Part shown: positions 22,159-26,775 of the stretch, piece after piece
Layout: each line of letters begins with the position of its first letter
Numbering within the stretch: the stretch's first letter is position 1
Source of the DNA: Porticoccus sp965660005
Lineage (GTDB): Bacteria > Pseudomonadota > Gammaproteobacteria > Pseudomonadales > Porticoccaceae
Reading direction: 5' to 3'
NCBI RefSeq assembly: GCF_965660005.1
Contig: NZ_CBFHYF010000023.1
Coordinates: 1-26,775, forward strand
Length of the DNA stretch: 26,775 bases
Position numbers and translations under genes: made by a program
Notes under the pieces: generated by a model
The model's input: only the letters and a program-made list of their open reading frames with translations
Database searches by the model: none
What the model was told of the DNA's origin: nothing

Positions 22159-24093
22159 ATGGGAATGCTAATAAATATCGATAATGGCGGTACGCTCACA
22201 GATATCTGTGTGCTCACAGACAATAACTTCTACAAGACCAAAACCCTGACCACACCTTACGATTTGAGTAAGTGTTTTTTTGACGGACTGCGGTCTGCTT
22301 CCAAAGCAGTTTACGGAGAAGAAGATGTCGCCCGGTTGTTGGCTGAAGTGGATCACATCCGCTATTCAACCACCCAGGGAACCAATGCCATTGTTGAACG
22401 TAAAGGTCCACGACTCGGCTTGATCATCAACAAGGGCTCTCCGCTGCCTGCCCGTTTGCGTGAGCAGGATTCAGAGCTCTACGACTTCCTGATTGGCGAC
22501 AGAGTGGCTGAAGTTAATCTGGCAGACGTTGATGATGAAGCAAAGGGTGCCGATACCACGTCGGTGATTACCCGGCTCACCTCGGTAGGTGCCAACCGCA
22601 TTGTGGTCTGTTTTGAATCTGACAAGGCTGACGAGTACGAAGCACAATTCAAACGGATCGCTTTTGACAATTACCCCCGTCACCTGCTCGGTGCTGTACC
22701 CATGTTGTTTGCCAGTGAGCTGGCCGATGATGTGTCCACTGAGCGCCGCGGCTGGACTGCAATGATCAATTCATTCCTGCACCCGGCGATGGAAAACTTC
22801 CTCTACAACGCAGAAAACCGCCTGCGTGAATACCGCACCAAGAACCCCCTGCTGATTTTCCGCAATGATGGTGATGCCTCGCGCGTCGCAAAAACGATTG
22901 CCGTAAAAACCTACAGCTCCGGTCCACGCGGTGGTATGGAGGGCGTTAAAACCTTCAGCAAGCAATACAACCTGTCCAATGTGCTCTCCATGGATGTTGG
23001 TGGTACCACTACGGACATCGGTCATGTGATTGACCACAGTGTGCACGAGCAGCGTCGCGGTACGGTTGAAGGTGTTCCCATCTCCTTCGGGCTGTGTGAA
23101 ATTGCCAGCCCGGGTGTCGGTGGAAGCTCCATCCTCGCCGTCAAAAACGGGGCTATCCAGGTAGGGCCGGAAAGTGTCGGCGCAGTACCTGGTCCGGCCT
23201 GTTTTGGTCGCGGTGGCAAGAATGCGACTATCACCGATGTGAGCCTGCTGCTCGGCCTGCTGGATCCATCCACCTATTTCGGTGGCGGCCTGGCTCTCGA
23301 TCTCGAACGGGCTCGCACAGCAATCGCAGAAAATATTGCTGCGCCGCTGGGAATTACCGCGGATGAAGCCCTGCTCAAGTTGCGCGATGCGTTCGAGCAG
23401 AAAATTGCTGGCGAATTGAAATCTTTTGGCGACATTGACAGTGATACCGTCCTGCTCGCCTTCGGTGGAGCCGGTCCGATGAATGCCTGTGGTATCGCCG
23501 AAGACTGCGGTATCTCCACCGTATTTGTACCCAAAATGGCTGCGGTCTTCAGTGCCTTTGGTATGGGTTCCTGCGACATCGGCCAGAGCTATTCCACGGT
23601 GTTGACCGGCAATCGTCAGCAGGCGCTGGAAGCAGCCTATGCTGCACTGGTTGAGCGCGGTGAGCGAGACATGTTTGCCGAAGGCTACGCCAAGGGTGAA
23701 TACGAGGTTGTCGCCAGACTGGTGGCAGAGAAAGCTGGTGTTGACTCCGTTCATGTATTGGGACACACCATTTCCATTCCGCAGGACATGGCAAAAGCAG
23801 ACGATGTGACGCTTGAAGTTTCAGTACGCAAAAAACTGAAAACGGAAGATAACAAGCATGCCGGTGTTTCCAAAGGAGCCCAGGCCAAATCCACCAAAAA
23901 CCGCTCACTGTTTGCTGGCGGCGCTGGTTGGAATGATGTGCCTGTCTATGAAGTGAATAATATGCAGCCGGGTGACTACGGTACCGGTCCGGCTATCCTT
24001 GAGGAAGAATTCTTTACCTGTCTGGTTCGCGAAGGTTGGGAATTCGTGGTGACTGAGCTGGGCGATATCCGCCTGACCAAGGGGGACAAATAA
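22159..24093 (+). CDS. Hydantoinase/oxoprolinase-family ketone carboxylase subunit, HyuA-like (Apc1/alpha type)
   Basis: A 644-residue ASKHA-fold ATPase subunit. Phosphate loop 1 is NIDNGGTLTD (6-15), phosphate loop 2 is MDVGGTTTDIGHV (278-290), and the nucleotide motif is LAFGGAGPMNACG (433-445). In acetophenone carboxylase, subunits of this kind use ATP to activate the ketone enol or bicarbonate. The start NIDNGG instead of the common DIGGTFTD, and the length near 645, fit the first Apc subunit. The ATG follows AAGG by about 9 bases. The stop overlaps the next gene start (TAATG). The gene order favours an Apc-like enzyme; the true ketone substrate is not determined. Confidence 0.87.
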   Translation: MGMLINIDNGGTLTDICVLTDNNFYKTKTLTTPYDLSKCFFDGLRSASKAVYGEEDVARLLAEVDHIRYSTTQGTNAIVERKGPRLGLIINKGSPLPARLREQDSELYDFLIGDRVAEVNLADVDDEAKGADTTSVITRLTSVGANRIVVCFESDKADEYEAQFKRIAFDNYPRHLLGAVPMLFASELADDVSTERRGWTAMINSFLHPAMENFLYNAENRLREYRTKNPLLIFRNDGDASRVAKTIAVKTYSSGPRGGMEGVKTFSKQYNLSNVLSMDVGGTTTDIGHVIDHSVHEQRRGTVEGVPISFGLCEIASPGVGGSSILAVKNGAIQVGPESVGAVPGPACFGRGGKNATITDVSLLLGLLDPSTYFGGGLALDLERARTAIAENIAAPLGITADEALLKLRDAFEQKIAGELKSFGDIDSDTVLLAFGGAGPMNACGIAEDCGISTVFVPKMAAVFSAFGMGSCDIGQSYSTVLTGNRQQALEAAYAALVERGERDMFAEGYAKGEYEVVARLVAEKAGVDSVHVLGHTISIPQDMAKADDVTLEVSVRKKLKTEDNKHAGVSKGAQAKSTKNRSLFAGGAGWNDVPVYEVNNMQPGDYGTGPAILEEEFFTCLVREGWEFVVTELGDIRLTKGDK

Positions 24094-24497
24094 TGAAAGT
24101 ATTGATGACTGAATACCTCCGTATTGACCTGGATACGGAAAACTGGGAGTGCCGGGTCTGTGACCATGTGGTTGCTCCAGCCCGCGGCAACTACAAAGAG
24201 GGTTTGCTGGTCTATAACCGCGATCCTGCCGATATTCACCCGTCGATTATTGACCCTGAAAAATACCGTTTCACCTTCTGTCCCGACAGGGAGTGGGTCA
24301 ACATCTACGAATTTTACTGTCCGTCCTGTGGCACCCAGGTGGAGGTTGAATACACCTTCCCCAACCATATGCCGCTATATGATATGGAAGTAGACGTTGA
24401 TGCCCTGAAAGAACAGTGGAGCCACCGCGAAGAGATTCTCGAGCCGGTGAAAGGCCCCAATATTCTGGTAGATCGCTGTCACACCCACAAGCACTGA
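24093..24497 (+). CDS. Small zinc-ribbon-like subunit of ketone carboxylase (Apc2/AcxC-like)
   Basis: A 134-residue subunit with two CxxC pairs, C20/C23 in WECRVC and C76/C79 in YCPSCG, plus C63 and C129, and a His-rich end (CHTHKH). Small Cys-containing gamma-type subunits occur in both acetone carboxylase (AcxC, about 168 residues) and acetophenone carboxylase (about 15 kDa); this length matches the latter better. It starts on the last base of the previous stop codon, so it is translationally coupled. The role is structural/metal-binding in the core complex by analogy. Confidence 0.85.
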   Translation: MKVLMTEYLRIDLDTENWECRVCDHVVAPARGNYKEGLLVYNRDPADIHPSIIDPEKYRFTFCPDREWVNIYEFYCPSCGTQVEVEYTFPNHMPLYDMEVDVDALKEQWSHREEILEPVKGPNILVDRCHTHKH

Positions 24498-24551
24498 TAG
24501 AGCTTGTCGATTGGTGATTGAATAAATTAGGTCTGTTTTAGGAAAAAGGTT

Positions 24552-26702
24552 ATGAAACGTATATCAGTTGATATCGGTGGTACGTTTACCGATTGCTTTG
24601 TGGTTTGGGATGACAAGTACATTGAAACCAAAGCGTTGACCACCCACCAAAACCTGGCCCTCGGTTTTAACGAGGCCCTGGAAAATGCATACACTGAACT
24701 CGGTCTCACCATGGAGAGCATCCTGTCCGGTGTGGATTCCGTTCGTTACGCTACCACGCTGGGCACCAATGCCCTGATCGAGCACAAAGGCCCCCGTATC
24801 GGCATGCTGGTGACAGCAGGCTACGAGGCGATGGTGCCACTCAGCCGCGGTCGCGGTTATGGTGAAGGCCTCGACGAGCTGGGCAAGCAGAACCTGCCCG
24901 ATGCCCAGCGTCCTGCCCCACTGGTTCTGCCACACATGATCGAGGGTGTTCGTGAACGCCTCGGCTTCCAGGGCGAACTGGTTATGCCCCTAGACGAGCC
25001 GGATGTGCGCGTCAAGATCAGAAAGTTGGTGGACAAGGGCGCTCAGGCGATTGTGGTCTGTCTGGTCAACTCTGTTGTGAACCCCGCCCACGAAAAGCGT
25101 GTTGAGCAAATTTTGCTGGATGAGTACCCCTCACATCTGTTGGGTTCGATTCCGGTTATCCTGTCCCACCGCGTTGCCGGTCGGAAGGGTGAATATGTTC
25201 GCGCAACCTCGGCGATTGTGGATGGCTATCTGCACTCCACCATGTATCACGCCATGAGCCAGCTGGAGCAGAACCTGCGCTCCAACAAGTACGAAAAGCC
25301 GATGTTGGTAATCCACAACTCCGGTGGTATGGCGCAGTTGAACTCCACTGACGCCCTGCAAACCATTCACTCCGGTCCGGTTTCCGGTATCAGTGCCGCA
25401 GAGCATCTGGCAAAAGAAGCCGATCTGGGCAGCGTGGTGGCCACCGATATGGGTGGTACTTCCTATGATATCGGTATCGTGGTTGAAGGCGGCATCAAGC
25501 ACTATGACTTCAACCCGGTTATCGACCGCTGGCTGGTGTCTGTGCCCATGGTCCACCTGGTTACCCTCGGTGCCGGTGGTGGTTCCATCGCCAGCTTTGA
25601 CCGGATGTACAACGCAGTTGCCGTCGGTCCGAAAAGTGCCGGCTCCGACCCCGGTCCCGCCTGTTATGACCGCGGTGGCATGAGTCCTACTGTCACTGAT
25701 GCCGACCTGGTGCTGGGTTATCTCGATCCCACCAACTATGCCGGCGGCCATATTCCGTTGAACCCCAAGCGTTCCGTATTTGCCATTGAGGAAACCCTCT
25801 GTGACGATCTGGATGTCTCGCCGATTGAAGCGGCACTGCTGATCAAGGAAAAAGTTGACAGCAACATGGCTAACGGTCTGCACACCGAGTTGCGGGTTCG
25901 CGGTTATGACCCTGAAGACTTCACCATGCTCGCCTATGGTGGCAACGGTCCGCTGCACTGCTGTGGGATTGCCAGCAATCTGAGCATTGACAAAATCCTG
26001 GCACCACCCATGAGTTCCGTCTTCTCTGCAGTGGGTGCAGGCAACATGCACCAGATGCACATTCATGAAATGTCACTGTTCATGGTGTTGTACGATTCCA
26101 ACACTCGCAAAGTGTATGACGACTACAAGCGCTTCAATGACATCGTTGTCGAACTGAGCGCCCGTGGTCAAAACGACCTGATGCGTCAGGGCATGAAGCT
26201 GGAGGATATCCGTTATTCGCTCGAACTGGATATGCGCTACGGTAACCAGCTGGTACAAACCACCGTGGTCGTGCCCAAGCACACCCTGGAATCTGCCATG
26301 GATGTCATGAATATCCTGCAACAGTTCTCCACGGACTACGGCAAGCGTTTCGGCGAAGGCAGTCAGGCACCGGAAGCGGGTATTCGTATCAATACCATCC
26401 GTGTGGCTTCATTTGTGGAGCACGATACCGTGCACTTCAAACACATCAAACCGATTCCCGAAAGTGAGCGCTCTGCACCGCCGGAGCCGATTGCCAAACG
26501 CACCTGCTACTTTGTCAGCACCGGCGCCAAGGCAACCGAGACACCGGTCTGGCACAAGAATGACATCTCTCCGGGAACAGAAATTGTCGGCCCCGGTATC
26601 GTGGCCTCGGATGTAACAACCTACTTGATTGAACCGGGCTGGAAGTATGTCTCTGCCGAGCAGGGCGCCGTATGGTTCTTCCGCACCGATGCACAAAATT
26701 GA
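24552..26702 (+). CDS. Hydantoinase/oxoprolinase-family ketone carboxylase subunit, second HyuA-like (Apc3/AcxA type)
   Basis: A 716-residue ASKHA ATPase subunit, close to the length of acetone carboxylase beta (AcxA). Phosphate loop 1 is DIGGTFTDCFVV (7-18), phosphate loop 2 is TDMGGTSYDIGIV (298-310), and the nucleotide motif is YGGNGPLHCCG (462-472). The segments TTLGTNALIEHKGPRIGMLVT and LGAGGGSIASFD are also typical. Two non-identical HyuA-like subunits in one operon, as here, is the acetophenone carboxylase arrangement, each spending one ATP per turnover. It starts 54 bases after the small subunit, with AAGG before the ATG, and is 22 bases ahead of the next gene. Confidence 0.9.
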   Translation: MKRISVDIGGTFTDCFVVWDDKYIETKALTTHQNLALGFNEALENAYTELGLTMESILSGVDSVRYATTLGTNALIEHKGPRIGMLVTAGYEAMVPLSRGRGYGEGLDELGKQNLPDAQRPAPLVLPHMIEGVRERLGFQGELVMPLDEPDVRVKIRKLVDKGAQAIVVCLVNSVVNPAHEKRVEQILLDEYPSHLLGSIPVILSHRVAGRKGEYVRATSAIVDGYLHSTMYHAMSQLEQNLRSNKYEKPMLVIHNSGGMAQLNSTDALQTIHSGPVSGISAAEHLAKEADLGSVVATDMGGTSYDIGIVVEGGIKHYDFNPVIDRWLVSVPMVHLVTLGAGGGSIASFDRMYNAVAVGPKSAGSDPGPACYDRGGMSPTVTDADLVLGYLDPTNYAGGHIPLNPKRSVFAIEETLCDDLDVSPIEAALLIKEKVDSNMANGLHTELRVRGYDPEDFTMLAYGGNGPLHCCGIASNLSIDKILAPPMSSVFSAVGAGNMHQMHIHEMSLFMVLYDSNTRKVYDDYKRFNDIVVELSARGQNDLMRQGMKLEDIRYSLELDMRYGNQLVQTTVVVPKHTLESAMDVMNILQQFSTDYGKRFGEGSQAPEAGIRINTIRVASFVEHDTVHFKHIKPIPESERSAPPEPIAKRTCYFVSTGAKATETPVWHKNDISPGTEIVGPGIVASDVTTYLIEPGWKYVSAEQGAVWFFRTDAQN

Positions 26703-26724
26703 GTGGATATAGGGGTATTTGATT

Positions 26725-26775
26725 ATGAATAACGAAACAAACAATTCAGCTTTGCAAGATCAGGAGCTGATCGAG
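26725..26775 (+). CDS. Start of the next operon gene, expected HyuB-like carboxylase subunit (partial)
   Basis: ATG 26725 follows AGGGG (26711-26715) by 9 bases and stays open to the right edge, giving 17 residues (MNNETNNSALQDQELIE). The sequence is too short to identify. By analogy with the Apc operon the HyuB-like catalytic subunit is expected here; this is inference from position. Confidence 0.6.
   Translation, partial: MNNETNNSALQDQELIE

Noticed and set aside
22771..23766. 331-codon open frame antisense to the first carboxylase subunit (and a similar one at 25131-26066)
   Set aside because: Both mirror strongly coding plus-strand genes and show the His/Gln/Gly-rich composition of antisense shadows.

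Overview
The window looks like chromosomal DNA of a marine-type gammaproteobacterium related to the Pseudomonadales/Cellvibrionales. The evidence is gene order: fdxA-mutS beside pncC-recA-recX, and alaS-lysC-csrA-tRNA-Ser(GCU), both of which follow the Pseudomonas-like layout. Supporting signs are a canonical gammaproteobacterial LexA box before recA, an Azotobacter-type 7Fe ferredoxin, and moderately high G+C in the housekeeping genes. No lineage marker was searched, so this is inference.

Layout. 1-126 is the end of an unidentified gene, followed by a bidirectional terminator. fdxA and mutS (204-3234) lie on the minus strand. 3235-8079 is an accessory island with visibly lower G+C. It holds a single-module NRPS-like enzyme (A-T-TE), an Sfp-type phosphopantetheinyl transferase 11 bases downstream, and a convergent GNAT acetyltransferase. 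It sits between mutS and the pncC-recA block, which are close neighbours in Pseudomonas. 8080-13046 returns to core genes: a TrmA/RlmD-family rRNA/tRNA uracil methyltransferase, pncC, LexA-controlled recA, a sterol-desaturase-like membrane hydroxylase, a DUF4126 membrane protein and recX. A YheT-type hydrolase is convergent with recX. 14288-16214 holds a small secreted protein, a secreted M23 peptidase, a Trm112-like protein and a HIT protein. 16276-20786 is alaS-lysC-csrA-tRNA-Ser. Directly behind the tRNA is a tandem pair of structured ~160-base repeats (period 185). 21286-21753 is a DUF3565-DUF1971 fusion.

From 21754 to the right edge is the start of an ATP-dependent ketone-carboxylase operon. 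Its order (HyuA-like, small Cys-rich subunit, second HyuA-like, start of a fourth gene) matches acetophenone carboxylase (Apc) rather than the three-gene acetone carboxylase. It is preceded by an excellent sigma-54 (-24/-12) promoter and an upstream dyad.

How they work together. The NRPS-like enzyme and PPTase form a self-sufficient small-molecule pathway: the PPTase would load the carrier domain and the TE would release or dimerise the product. The adenylation domain lacks the Asp that normally holds an alpha-amino group, so its substrate is probably not an ordinary amino acid; aryl-pyruvate-type keto acids are one possibility. The Apc-like operon points to ketone catabolism switched on by an enhancer-binding regulator outside the window. 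The strongest leads for something undescribed are the A-T-TE/PPTase/GNAT island, the tRNA-Ser-linked structured repeats and the sigma-54 Apc-like operon.
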